DNA of 64,000 nt from positions 1-64,000 of the forward strand of contig SWBL01000186.1 in the NCBI GenBank assembly GCA_024195585.1, read 5' to 3'. The position numbers and the translations under genes are program-made. Position 1 is the first letter of the stretch, and each line of letters opens with the position of its first letter. Below the pieces are notes generated by a model. That model worked only from the letters and a program-made list of their open reading frames with translations. It did no database searches and was not told the DNA's origin. Of the stretch, positions 14,100-24,385 are shown in pieces. Source of the stretch: Aureobasidium sp. EXF-3400. Its lineage: Eukaryota; Ascomycota; Dothideomycetes; Dothideales; Saccotheciaceae.

Positions 14100-14556
14100 G
14101 GTGAAATGTTTAAAGGAAAGCGACAGACAACATGCCCACGAACAAGAGCAGTTGAGATTCTGAAAAGGAGCCCACAGAAGCTTTCGTATCGACTGCTCCA
14201 GACACGAGACTGTCACGCCAGGAGTTCCCCGACATGGCTCCGCCACCTTGACGTGCGTCTCTCGGTGCAACTCTTGACGACCCTGGTGCAAACAGACTTG
14301 AGAAAGGTCCTAATTATGTTATTGTCGTCTATGGAAACATGATACGAGTACATGAGATTTAATTTCGGTATGTAGCTTATGTTGGTAATCTTGCGATATG
14401 CGAACATGTGCATCGTAACTGCCCTCCAAGAACGAGACAATTGTCCAGATTCAAAACAAGAACTTCCGCACTGCATCCTGTACCATTGATTCTGACAAAC
14501 TCAACGAGCAGCAGTAACCAAGAGAATTGAAGACTCGATCTGAGCCGACTGTAACT
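14100..14556. other. divergent promoter region, desaturase / COG6
   Basis: 457 nt between two divergent starts; presumably both promoters. No motif I can support. Confidence 0.5.
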
Positions 14557-16728
14557 ATGGCCAGTGGCTACTTTCCAGAGCGGCTGAAAGAAGCCACATT
14601 ACCTTCTTCACCAGCCATGTCTCCCGGACCAACAGCACCAAAGTCAAGCGCCCTCCAAAGTCGTATTACCAGTGTTCTTGCTGCCTCATACTCGGACTTG
14701 GAAATTCGAGATGCATTGGAAACTCTGGATGCTCGCAAAGTCCACAACACGGCCGAGACGAGGCGCAACCTTCGGCTAGATGCGCAACAAGAATTGATTC
14801 AATGCAATGGAGAGATTATCCGTGATTTCGGACAGGTTGCTCAAGTACGAAAACATCTGTCTCTACCAGTAGCGGTCTCAGTTTTGCTAACTGTGAAACA
14901 GCAATTACAAAGGGTGGGTGCGGCTATAGAAGATCTGAACAAGCTGTGTTCAAGCATGCGATCTCATATCTCGGCTGCTAACAGGGAGACTGGACCTATG
15001 ATGGAAGAGAGCACAGCAATGATGGCACAAAGGCAGCAGACCGAGACCAAGCAACAGTTACTGGCTGCCTTCACCTCGCACTTCCTTTTGTCTGATGCAG
15101 AAGTCACTTCCTTGACATCTACCGCGGAACCGGTCACTGATTCCTTCTTCCAAGCTTTGACTCGGGTCAAAAAGATACACGATGACAGTCAGTTGCTATT
15201 GGGAACCGAAGACCAACAATTGGGTCTTGAAATTCTGGAGCAGAGCTCGAAACAACTGAATGCAGCCTTCCAGAAGCTATTCCGCTGGACTCAACGCGAG
15301 CTTCGCGAGCTGGATCTCGAAAACCCTCAACTAAGTACTTCAGTCAGACGCGCTCTTCGTGTGTTAGCTGAGAGACCTGCGCTTTTCCAAAGCTGTCTCG
15401 ACTTCTTCGCTGAGAATCGGGAGCAAGTGCTCTCGGATGCATTCTATGCTGCTTTGACTGGAGGATCTGCTCAGCGTGTCGGAGGGCCAGCGATGGGCAA
15501 AGCAATCGAGCTCAGTGCACACCATCCGCTACGTTACGTTAGCGATATGCTCGCTTGGGCACACGCTGCGACGGTTGGCGAGCGCGAAGCATTGCAAATC
15601 CTCTTCATCTCTGATGCGGACGAGATTTCGAAAAACATCAAAGCAGGTCGCGAACGTGAGCCCTGGTTACAAATTTCTGATGAAGCCGATGGTAAAGAAG
15701 TGGCAGCTTTCGACGGCAAGAAAGCACTTAACGACCTGGTTGATCGAGACTTGTCTGGTGTGCTTCGTCAATTGCGTCAACGTGTTGAGCAGACCGTACA
15801 GAGTCACGAAGATGCAACATTGGCTTACCAGATCTCGAATCTGATACGCTTCTACTGTTCAATCTTCATACCTTTCCTTGGACCGGAATCAACGATTGTG
15901 CAAACACTTCAACCTATAACACAGAAAGCATTCGAACAGTTCAGGACTCTCATGAGAGACCACATCGCCAACATTCACAGCGACGTTTCAGTCACACCGC
16001 TCGATCTCTCACCGCCCGACTTCTTGGTGGAAGCACTAGATACTCTCAAAGGCTTGATGAAGAGTTACGATACATCACTAGCTAACGCGTCTTCGGGCGA
16101 GGATCGAATTGGATTCCAGGCTGTGCTCGAAGAAGCGCTTGACCCTTACTTGGCAGGCTGTGAAAGTATTTCCAAGGGCATGGGAGCACCACAGAGCCAG
16201 ATACTTGCTATAAACTGTCTACTTGCAACGATAGAGACACTCAAAGGCCGAAGCTTCACAGAAGACAAGATTGGCGAGATCGAGGAGAGGGTGGAAGAAC
16301 AAGTCGCAAGACTTGTGGAAACAGTAATTGCGTGGTTCGAAACTGAATCGGGACTCAAGAGACTCTTCGAAAGTCTCGAAGAATACAAGAACACCAACCT
16401 TGGTCAAGGAATCAGTGGCATCAGAAAACTAAGAGAAATGCAACCAGATCGGTTGGCAGACATGGCACAGAAGTTGGACGCATTCCTACCAGGAGCAATG
16501 GAAGATGCTAGGGCGTTCATTGGAAAGCTCGCAGACAAGAGAATGGTGCGTAAGGTGTGTGAAGACGGATCGAATGTGTTTGTCAGCAAGTTTGAATCTG
16601 CCGAGAGAATCATGATTGGGTTGGACGATTTGACAGTGGCCGAGCAAGGAGAGTTGGTAGAAGAAGGCATGCTGGTGCGCGATGTGTTTCCTCGCACGAG
16701 CGACGAGATCAAGGTGCTGCTCAGCTAG
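14557..16728 (+). CDS. COG6: conserved oligomeric Golgi complex subunit 6
   Basis: Lobe-B subunit of the COG tether for retrograde intra-Golgi vesicles. The spliced product is 704 aa. The N-terminal region LDAQQELIQCNGEIIRDFGQVAQ followed by QLQRVGAAIEDLNKLCSSM is the Cog6 coiled-coil signature, and HHPLRYVSDMLAWAHA lies in the conserved C-terminal part. A 57-nt intron is predicted at 14845-14901 (GTACGA donor, GCTAAC branch, CAG acceptor). It contains no stop and is a multiple of three, so the frame also runs straight through. I remove it because doing so joins DFGQVAQ directly to QLQRVGA as in other Cog6 proteins. The start at 14557 is the first ATG of the frame. Confidence 0.92.
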   Translation: MASGYFPERLKEATLPSSPAMSPGPTAPKSSALQSRITSVLAASYSDLEIRDALETLDARKVHNTAETRRNLRLDAQQELIQCNGEIIRDFGQVAQVRKHLSLPVAVSVLLTVKQQLQRVGAAIEDLNKLCSSMRSHISAANRETGPMMEESTAMMAQRQQTETKQQLLAAFTSHFLLSDAEVTSLTSTAEPVTDSFFQALTRVKKIHDDSQLLLGTEDQQLGLEILEQSSKQLNAAFQKLFRWTQRELRELDLENPQLSTSVRRALRVLAERPALFQSCLDFFAENREQVLSDAFYAALTGGSAQRVGGPAMGKAIELSAHHPLRYVSDMLAWAHAATVGEREALQILFISDADEISKNIKAGREREPWLQISDEADGKEVAAFDGKKALNDLVDRDLSGVLRQLRQRVEQTVQSHEDATLAYQISNLIRFYCSIFIPFLGPESTIVQTLQPITQKAFEQFRTLMRDHIANIHSDVSVTPLDLSPPDFLVEALDTLKGLMKSYDTSLANASSGEDRIGFQAVLEEALDPYLAGCESISKGMGAPQSQILAINCLLATIETLKGRSFTEDKIGEIEERVEEQVARLVETVIAWFETESGLKRLFESLEEYKNTNLGQGISGIRKLREMQPDRLADMAQKLDAFLPGAMEDARAFIGKLADKRMVRKVCEDGSNVFVSKFESAERIMIGLDDLTVAEQGELVEEGMLVRDVFPRTSDEIKVLLS

Positions 16729-16796
16729 CCGTAGAGTAGACAGACAGTAAAAGTGGTATCATTTGGACATTATAAGGTCGTGGGTATATGTTCGAC

Positions 16797-17160
16797 TCAG
16801 AGAGAACCCTTCTTCTTCTCCCACTCGGCAGGAGTCATGCACTTTGGCGTCCAGGCGTGGATGGCAGCAATCTCGGCTTTGAGGGCGGTGTTGACAAGGC
16901 GATGGCGGGCGAGCGATGTCTTCTTCTCGAATTGTGGTGATACGATGATGGCTTCGAACATTTGACCGCATCCACCTGGGTTTTCTTATGAGTTTCTGCA
17001 GTACTCCGAGTAGAAGGGTCTTATCGCGATTACCTGATAGATCTTGAATGTCTACGTGCTGTGCCTCGAGCTTCTCGAACAGAGTAGCCTTGAGCGACTC
17101 GGGAGTGACACCAGACGACAGCTGGTTCTGTGTGGCTTCGACGTCTGTTCTGGCGCTCAT
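16797..17160 (-). CDS. BOL2: BolA-like protein Bol2/Fra2
   Basis: Cytosolic/nuclear BolA protein that forms a [2Fe-2S]-bridged complex with monothiol glutaredoxins in iron sensing. Two exons, 17034-17160 and 16797-16975, give 101 aa, the normal size. The class signature is present: [19 protein letters not shown], then [19 protein letters not shown] and TPAEW. The Cys in GCG and the His of RHRLVN fit the BOLA2 group rather than the mitochondrial Bol1/Bol3 group. The intron 16976-17033 splits the first Gly of GGCG. It is divergent from the NIF3-family gene, with 177 nt between start codons. Confidence 0.93.
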
Positions 17161-17337
17161 GATTGTGTGTTTGGTCGTGTGATTGAATGCAGAGGTGGAT
17201 TGTCGCAAAAGTGTCTGGGTTTCCAGAATGACGCAGCGCTTGGTCGAGCTTTGGCCTAGACTTTGACCTTTCACCAACCATCAACTCGCTCTCTTTCGAC
17301 TTTTGTACACTCGTTCCTTTCTTGTCGCACAATCTGT

Positions 17338-18691
17338 ATGTTCTCGCCAACGCTACGTCGTACAGTCAAGATGAGTTCAACAATCTCCTCGGCCCCCTTC
17401 TCCAAGGCCGTCGTCGGCGCAATGCGTAAACTGTTCGTTATCCCTGAAGCTTTCTATACCATCATGTTGCTAATACAGCCAGCTACCCAGAGGCACTCGC
17501 TGACAAGAGCTGGGACAACACTGGTCGTACGTCTATACTTTCTCGCTACACCTCACTATCAGCAACCCTAACCTCTGCCAGTCCTTCTCGAATCACCCTT
17601 CGATCCCATTCGTCGCCAGATGAACTCGGCCCTCCTTACCATTGACCTCACTAAAGCCGTCGCCGACGAAGCCATTGAGCGTGGAGACTCCATCATTGTA
17701 GCCTACCGTACGCCCACCTGATCAACACCTCTCTGTACCCGAAGCAAGCACGCCTAACTTTACGTCAAGCATAGATCCCATCATCTTCAGAGGTCTCAAG
17801 AGTTTATCCCTGGCCGACACCCAACAACAAACACTACTACGATTGGCCGCAGAAGGCATCAGTGTATACAGTCCTCACACCGCAATCGATTGCGCACCCG
17901 GTGGTCTAGGCGACTGGCTCGCCGACATTGTATCCGGCACCCCCATGAGCGCCGAAGAATTAGCAGCCCAAGCAGAAGAAAAGCAACAAGACCAAAACAC
18001 CAAAGAGCCAGAGACTCCCTCCAACGAACTCAAACGTCCGACTTTCCAACTTCAACACCACCCCAGTCAACTCAGTATCAAAGACCGTACACTCAAACTC
18101 GGTAATGATACGCACACCCGTCGTCCAATCAAGCCTTCTTCAGTCCCTGGATACCAAAACACAACTGCCGGAATGGGCCGTATCGTCCGCTTCTCCACTC
18201 CTCAACCTCTGCTCGAGATCATCGATCGCATTGGCCGTGGCCTCGGCAACCCCAAAGGCTTCCCCATCGCAATCCCCCAAGGCAAGCAAATGGACGAAAT
18301 CGACATTTCCAGCGTCGCCATCTGCGCCGGTAGTGGAGGCAGTCTATTCGGCGGTCTAGGCAAGAACGGCGAGGAAGATGTGGATTTGCTGTTTACTGGC
18401 GAATTGAGCCATCACGAGGCATTGGCTGCAATCGAGCAGGGCAAATGTGTCATCGCCTTGTTCCACTCAAACACGGAAAGAGGGTTCTTGCATGGAGTTT
18501 TGAAGCCGCAGTTGGAGAAGAGCGTTAAGGAGGAGTGGGAGCGCGTCAGAAAGGAGGAGAAGGAGAAGGCTTCTTCAGCAGCTTTGAGCGAAGACTACCT
18601 CGAGGCACTCGAGGATGATCATATCGAAATCCATGTCAGTGAGGTCGATCGCGATCCTTATGGTATCATGATTTCCAAGGATGAGATCTAG
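17338..18691 (+). CDS. NIF3-family (NGG1-interacting factor 3) protein
   Basis: Conserved dinuclear-metal-binding family of unsettled biochemical role. Four exons (17338-17432, 17483-17526, 17582-17707, 17775-18691) give 393 aa. Typical motifs are LYPEALADKSWDNTG, LLLESPF, VAYHPIIFRG (metal-binding His) and YSPHTAIDCAPGGLGDWLA. In the C-terminal half they are CAGSGGSLF, TGELSHHEALAA and HSNTERGFL. Between the halves is a low-complexity Gln/Glu/Pro-rich insert (about residues 135-175). Intron 1 uses a weak donor, GTTCGT, inferred because it alone restores the LYPEAL junction. A second in-frame ATG at 17371 would drop 11 residues that look mildly basic, so a mitochondrial targeting tail is possible but unproven. 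Confidence 0.88.
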
Positions 18692-18797
18692 AAGAGTCAA
18701 AAGATAAGATGATTTGAACATTTTGATTCATTGATCTTGGGAAGAACAGCTGTGTATATACCCCTCTGACCATAGCTCTGTGATTGGAAGAACCAGT

Positions 18798-18814
18798 AAA
18801 AAAAAAAAAAAAAA
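18798..18814 (+). repeat. A17 homopolymer
   Basis: Uninterrupted run of A between the convergent NIF3-family and MCM2 genes, 107 nt after the NIF3 stop. Probably a slippage-prone microsatellite in the 3' UTR. Confidence 0.8.
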
Positions 18815-18911
18815 GAGAGACAAATAAAGACACAGGTATATCTCGCACTACGCCTAAACACCCCTGCCAGAGCTGGCCACCATTCGTTCAGATCTAAGAT
18901 TACGAAACACA

Positions 18912-21626
18912 TTAAGCAGCAACACCAATGTTGGCAGCACCTGCCCTAGCATTTCTACTCTTGCGCACAGCACCAGGTCTGGCAAGAGTGTATTTGGCAA
19001 ATGCTCTAGCCAATGCCTTCTTGCAGCTGACCTTTTGACTGCCAACGAACGAGTCAACGGCTACAGCAATAGCACGGTCGATGTCTGTGCTGCTGCAGAA
19101 GTCTGACAGACGCATTTTGGCAAAAGCTTCAGCAATACGCAGGATAGATTCCAGATGACGGACCTGTTTTTATGTTAGTAAAGAAAAGACACGAAGCGAG
19201 GGTAAAGAAACAGATGAAACACTTACAGTGATGGGATAAGCGCCTGTGGCAAGACTCTCCTTACGCATATCCGCAAACAACCTCGCAATCTTATCTTGAT
19301 CGATCGATACCAATTTAGGACGGCACCTCTCGCGGGCATAGAGAATGTACTTCCTCAACATCTCTTGAGGGATCTCGCCTTGCTTGGTAGTTCCCTGGTC
19401 GCCGTCGACCTCCATATTAGCATCTTGCATGCTGTTGACTGGTGCATCGTTGGCGGTGCTGCTGAGGGTAGGGTGAGCTCTGCCATGTGAGTTCACAACG
19501 AACGCAGCTAGGCGTTCGTCTTCTTCTGGGTCGACAGTGTCGCGAACCACACAGAGAATATCGAAACGAGAGAGAATGGGTTCGGTAAGTTCGACGTTCT
19601 GACTGAAGGGGACAGTACCGTTGTATCTGCCGCCGATGGGGTTGGCTGCTGCGACCACTGCGCAGCGGGCTTGTAGTGTTGTGACGATACCGGCTTTTGA
19701 TATGGAGATGGTTTGTTGTTCCATAGCTTCGTGGATGGAGGTACGGTCCTGGTCGTTCATCTTGTCAAACTCATCGATCAGGCAGGTTCCCTTGTCTGCC
19801 AGGACCAGAGCACCTCCTTCCAAAGTCCACTCCGATGTCATGGGATCGCGTCTGACTGAGGCGGTCAAACCTACAGCTGAAGCACCCTGACCTGTGGCAA
19901 AGACGGCTCTGTGTGCAGTATTTTCTATATACTTCAGCACCTGTGATTTTGCGGTACCAGGGTCTCCGAGGAGCAGCACGTTGATATCACCTCTGATCGC
20001 GTGCTTGCCTTGTGCTTCCTTGCTCACACCTCCGAACAGACTAAGTGCAACAGCTGTCTTGATATCAGTGTGGCCGTAGATACTTGGCGCAATACTGTTG
20101 ATAATCTTGTTTATAATCTGGGGGTCTTTTGACATAGCATCAATCTGGGTTTCGTCATCCGTTGTCAGCCTGAAGCCAGAGAGTTGGTCATGGGACTTGA
20201 CGACGTGGTTGGCCTCGAGAACGGTTGCAAAGACAGGGAAACCGTTCTTGTTGTTCAAAGCCGCATCGTAGTTGTTGCGGTAGATGCCAGTGATTTCGAC
20301 CTCTTCACCAGGCTTGGCCGAATCAATCAGATCCCATAAAAGAATGACTTCTCTGTGGCGAGGCAGGCGACCGGCAGGCACAGTTCCAGGCGACTCTTGG
20401 AGAGTGATTTTCTGGTAATTGCGGTAGATAGTCTTCTCCGAGTTGACAGTAAAGGGACCTCGAGACTGGCAGTTTTGACAGAAAGAGATCTTGACTTCAG
20501 AATTCGAGTCTTGTGGGAATGGACCTAGAGTGACACCGCACTTGGTGCAGTCAAACTTGATGTACTTGAGCTGAGGAAAAACACCAGTACGGCGTGTCAC
20601 AACACCGCTAACTCTAACGAGACAATTGAGATGAGATTGGCGCAACTCTCTCAAAGTGTAGGACATGGGCAATCCGTTGATGCGCACGTGAATCTCGGAC
20701 TGGATGCTTTCGTATAGAGGGTAGTGGTAGAGAGTGACATCCATGGCAACGCGGTCGAAGATTTTGAGCGTCTCGGTGGGTACGTTGGCGATGAAGTATG
20801 CCAGTGTAGGCTTTGACATACTCAGGTGCTCCCAGTCGATTTCCAGAGACTCGCCGTTGTTTTCGCCCAAGGTGCGGATTCGAACACCATAGACAGAGAT
20901 ACCGTTGTCATCGACGAATTCGGTCAAGAAAGCCTTGAGCTCACGAGCGATACCGCGATGTACGGCGGGCTGCGCAATCCAATCCGTCAAGTTAGAGGCC
21001 TTGACATCGGCCAAGCCTTCAGCAGAAAGCTCTTCAGTCATAATATCTTCAGTCATGTCCATGTCGTCCTGTTCCTCGTCATATCTGTGTCGCCGCCTAC
21101 GAGGCTGTCTGGTCAGATCCATCAAGTCGTCTTCATCCTCGTCCAGAGCTACTTGTGGTCTCCTTTGACGAGCAAGCTCGCGATCACGACGATTGAGGCG
21201 GGCATCGAGTTGTCGTCTGGCGGCCAAATCCAAGTCGTCGTAGTCTCCTTCGTCGTCGATATCTTGACCTTCATAGAAATCATCTTCACGGCGTCTGTAA
21301 TCATTTTCAAAGTTGTCGCCGAACAAATCAACACCAGCATCGTCTTCCAGCTGTTCTTCAGCATCGTCTAGATCAGGGATGAGGTCCTCGTCAGGCTCAA
21401 CAATGTCATCGTCATCGTCAAGTTCGTCCCGCGGTAGCGGAGGAGGAGAAGATCTGGGAGGACTTGACGGAGGAGCAGCAGAGGATGAGCGCATGTGTAC
21501 ATCTTCGTCGTCTCTCTGGCGTTTGCGGCCACCAGCAGCTGATGATTCAGGAGGCCCAAGTGGTGAACTGAGCAAATGTGAGTTAAGCTATCTCAATTAC
21601 AGGTGGCATGGAACGATATACCTCAT
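18912..21626 (-). CDS. MCM2: replicative helicase subunit Mcm2
   Basis: Subunit of the Mcm2-7 helicase loaded at origins in G1. Three exons on the minus strand: 21622-21626 (ATGAG only), 19227-21567 and 18912-19163, giving 865 aa. The N-terminus is acidic and Ser/Pro-rich, as expected of Mcm2. The zinc motif is CTKC...CQNC. AAA+ motifs: Walker A GDPGTAKSQ, Walker B CLIDEFDKM, sensor region AAANPIGGRYN and arginine finger SRFD. IPQEMLRKYILYARERC identifies Mcm2 among MCMs. The first exon contributes five coding nucleotides; without it there is no ATG in this position, and splicing yields MSSPLGPPESS. The C-terminal exon adds VRHLESILRIAEAFAKM. The upstream region carries a perfect MCB box. Confidence 0.95.
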
Positions 21627-21797
21627 GATTGTGCGATTTTGTGGAAGATATGAGAAATCAAATGAGAGGGTTGGGTTTGTTGACTCTGTAACCAGAGCAA
21701 ATCGGCCAAACAACTTTGGAAGGCGCGACCCCACAAAACGCGCGGCAATTTCGTGTAAAGTGCTTCCTGATTAGGAAGGATGCGATGGTCCCCCGCT

Positions 21798-21803
21798 ACG
21801 CGT
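21798..21803. promoter_or_regulatory. MluI cell-cycle box (ACGCGT)
   Basis: Perfect palindromic ACGCGT 172 nt upstream of the MCM2 start codon and 53 nt upstream of the UBR7-like start. A partial AAACGCG lies at about 21736-21742. In yeasts such boxes bind MBF (Mbp1-Swi6) and drive G1/S transcription of MCM genes; here the role is inferred from position. Confidence 0.6.
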
Positions 21804-21855
21804 ATGCGCATGCATGGCCATCATCCACTTTATCTCTCACTAACCACTGCAAACC

Positions 21856-23355
21856 ATGTCTCAGGATCTTGGAACCTCTCAGACGGCTCAAGAGTTTATT
21901 GCGAGCCAGCTTGAGCTCGAGAAAGAAGCTCGCGAGGCCCTCCCGTACCAATTCGACACGTGCACCAAACCTCTGGGTCCGCTGAGGCAGGCTATCTTTG
22001 CTTGTCTGACGTGTAACCCTCCCTCCGCCTCTGACGACAAGTCGCACGCCTCAGCCGCCGTATGCTACTCTTGCAGCATCTCTTGTCATGGCGAACATGA
22101 ACTCGTCGAGCTCTTCACCAAACGTAACTTTGTATGCGACTGCGGTACCACCAGAGTACCCTCATCGGCTCCATGCACTCTCCGAATCAACGAGTCCACC
22201 AGCCAGAAGGGCAATGTGACTGGCGAAACTCCTGCTGAGAACAACAAATACAACCACAACTTTTCTGGCCGCTTCTGTGGATGTGGAGACCCGTACGATC
22301 CCGAGAAAGAGAAGGGCACCATGTTCCAGTGTTTAGGTCTGGGCACAGTCGAAGATGGTGGCTGTGGAGAGGATTGGTGGCATCCTGAATGTCTGATGGG
22401 CTTACCAAGAGTTCAGCCATCTGAGACTGCTCCCAAGGAAGAGAAGGAGGAATCGAAGCAGCCTGCCCAAGACGAAGAAGCTACTGCACAGCCTGTCGAG
22501 GAGCAAGAAGATGTCGAGGAGGCACCTTTGCCACCTGGATTTCCTGCCGAGGATGACTTTGACCACTTGATTTGCTACAAATGTGTCAGCTCGTTTCCCT
22601 GGATCAAGCAATATGCTGGTCAGGAAGGTTTCCTCGGCCCTATCTACTACAAACAAGCTTCAGAGGGAACGGAAGGAGATACGACAATCGACGAGGTAAC
22701 AAAGGACGCCGCTCTGCCACTGTCAACCGAAAGCAAGAAGAGAAGTGCAGAAGATGATCCGGAAGTAACCACGTCTAAGAAGACCAAGGTCGAATCTGAG
22801 GATGGCGTTCAAGAGAATGCCATATCCGACCCTACAAACACAACAATTGCAGAGGACGCTCCTCTACACACTGAACTGCCGTCAGCTCCATCTGGGACCT
22901 TCTCGCTCTTCTTGAAGGAAGACTTCCGCTCACACATCTGCCGCTGTCCCTCTTGCTTCCCTAACCTAAAGCCTCATCCTCAACTCCTCGAAGAGGAAGA
23001 AGCCTACGAACCTCCTGTTTCAGAAAGCGACAACCAAGACGCACAGAACGGACGCGGTGGCAGTGTTGGCTCAGGAAGCACATATGAGCGCGGCGAAGCT
23101 CTGCTCAGCAATATGGATCGCGTGAAGGCCATCGAGGGCGTCATGGTCTACAACCATCTACGTGATAAGGTTAAGGCTTTCTTGCAACCATTTGCTGAGA
23201 GCGGGCAGGCCGTGGGTGCAGAAGATATCAAGGCTTATTTCGAGAAGTTGAGAGGTGATGAGGAAGGTATCAAACTTGCTGGTGCAGGCGCTGGTGCTGG
23301 TGCTGCAGACGAAACTTCGGAGGGAGATGGTAGACGTGAGCAGGGCGGTCACTAG
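21856..23355 (+). CDS. UBR7/Mlo2-like UBR-box and PHD-type protein
   Basis: Orthologue-type of human UBR7 and S. pombe Mlo2, a UBR-box protein linked to N-degron recognition and histone ubiquitination. Single exon, 499 aa. A UBR-type zinc region lies at about residues 48-100 (CLTCNPP, VCYSCSISCHGEHELVELF, FVCDCGT). The PHD-like part is at about 135-185 (FCGCGDPYDPEKEKGTMFQC, GCGEDWWHPECLMGLP). Two Glu/Pro-rich low-complexity linkers follow, with a short conserved stretch, HLICYKCVSSFPWIKQY, between them, then CRCPSCFP before the C-terminus. The start is the first ATG of the frame; it shares a 229-nt promoter with MCM2. Confidence 0.9.
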   Translation: MSQDLGTSQTAQEFIASQLELEKEAREALPYQFDTCTKPLGPLRQAIFACLTCNPPSASDDKSHASAAVCYSCSISCHGEHELVELFTKRNFVCDCGTTRVPSSAPCTLRINESTSQKGNVTGETPAENNKYNHNFSGRFCGCGDPYDPEKEKGTMFQCLGLGTVEDGGCGEDWWHPECLMGLPRVQPSETAPKEEKEESKQPAQDEEATAQPVEEQEDVEEAPLPPGFPAEDDFDHLICYKCVSSFPWIKQYAGQEGFLGPIYYKQASEGTEGDTTIDEVTKDAALPLSTESKKRSAEDDPEVTTSKKTKVESEDGVQENAISDPTNTTIAEDAPLHTELPSAPSGTFSLFLKEDFRSHICRCPSCFPNLKPHPQLLEEEEAYEPPVSESDNQDAQNGRGGSVGSGSTYERGEALLSNMDRVKAIEGVMVYNHLRDKVKAFLQPFAESGQAVGAEDIKAYFEKLRGDEEGIKLAGAGAGAGAADETSEGDGRREQGGH

Positions 23356-23565
23356 ACAGCTGTTCTCTTTTGGGATCTTCGGATGGGAAACGGACAAGGA
23401 AAGATACCATGGGTCGGTCGGGCAGAGCACAGGTGGCAAAATTGGAATGTAATTTGTACAATTGTCAGTAGTAATTCTTGCAGCTTAGGTCAATACATTG
23501 AGACCAGCATCGCTTCGTCATCATGATCTTACACTTTCACCAAACTCCTCTGGTCTCCTTCCGCT

Positions 23566-24385
23566 TTATATCCTCACTCCAAAGTTTCTCGCCATGTTAA
23601 CAGTGGCAATGCCCTGGAAACCGACCCACTCCTTGACGTTTCTCCATGCACCTCCCACAACCCTCGCATCTTCTAACCTCCTGTTCAAAAACTCCTCTGT
23701 GTCTTTAAAATCCGTGCTTTGATCCGTTGTCGAGTACGTCTCTGTAGCGGCATAAATCGAGCTCAGTGTCGCACGTTTGGTGTACCAAGAACTGTCGACT
23801 GCCTCGTCTCCAGCAAGGAACCAGATTTCGTCGGCAAGAAGGTAGAGTTCTTTCAGTGAAGGAGGAATATTACCAGCTAGAGACATGAGACCTAGTGCCT
23901 AGATTTGCCTCTATGTTAGTATCTTGTCCTTTGGTCTTTCTCTTGCAAGAGACAATGCTTACCTCCTGCCACCTTCCCTGCACACCCACCTCCACATTCC
24001 CCCTCAATCTCTCCATAACCAAACTCTTGACCTTCCTCGTCATTCCCAAAGCCGCTTCCTCGGGGAACTGCACCTTGTCTTTCAATCCCAATCTCTGTGT
24101 CCGTAGATGATACAACACCAATTCAAACTCGGCCTTGGGAAACAGATTCGTGGATACATCTAGGTATCCTGCATCGCGGGCGCCTTGACGGAGTGATGAT
24201 GTTGTCCAGCCGAGACTAGGGACATGCGATAGTGCTGCAGACAGAATTGCAGCTTCGGTAGGTGGGTAGGGTGGTGGGAGGGGTGTTTCGTAGCTGTAGT
24301 ATGTGCGGGTTGTGGATGAGAGGCGAGGGAGTGTTGAAGGTTGGAAGAGCTTGCGTGTTGCTGGTGTGCGTAGTATTTGAGACAT
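23566..24385 (-). CDS. COQ9: ubiquinone biosynthesis protein Coq9
   Basis: Mitochondrial lipid-binding protein that presents CoQ intermediates to Coq7 in the CoQ synthome. Two exons, 23963-24385 and 23566-23898, give 251 aa. The N-terminus is rich in Arg, Ser and Thr without acidic residues until about residue 35, as for a mitochondrial presequence. The family block is strong: LADEIWFLAGDEAVDSSWYT, KRATLSSIYAATE, TDFKDTEEFLNRRLEDARVV. The intron (23899-23962) is phase 0. The start is the first ATG at the head of the presequence. Confidence 0.93.
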
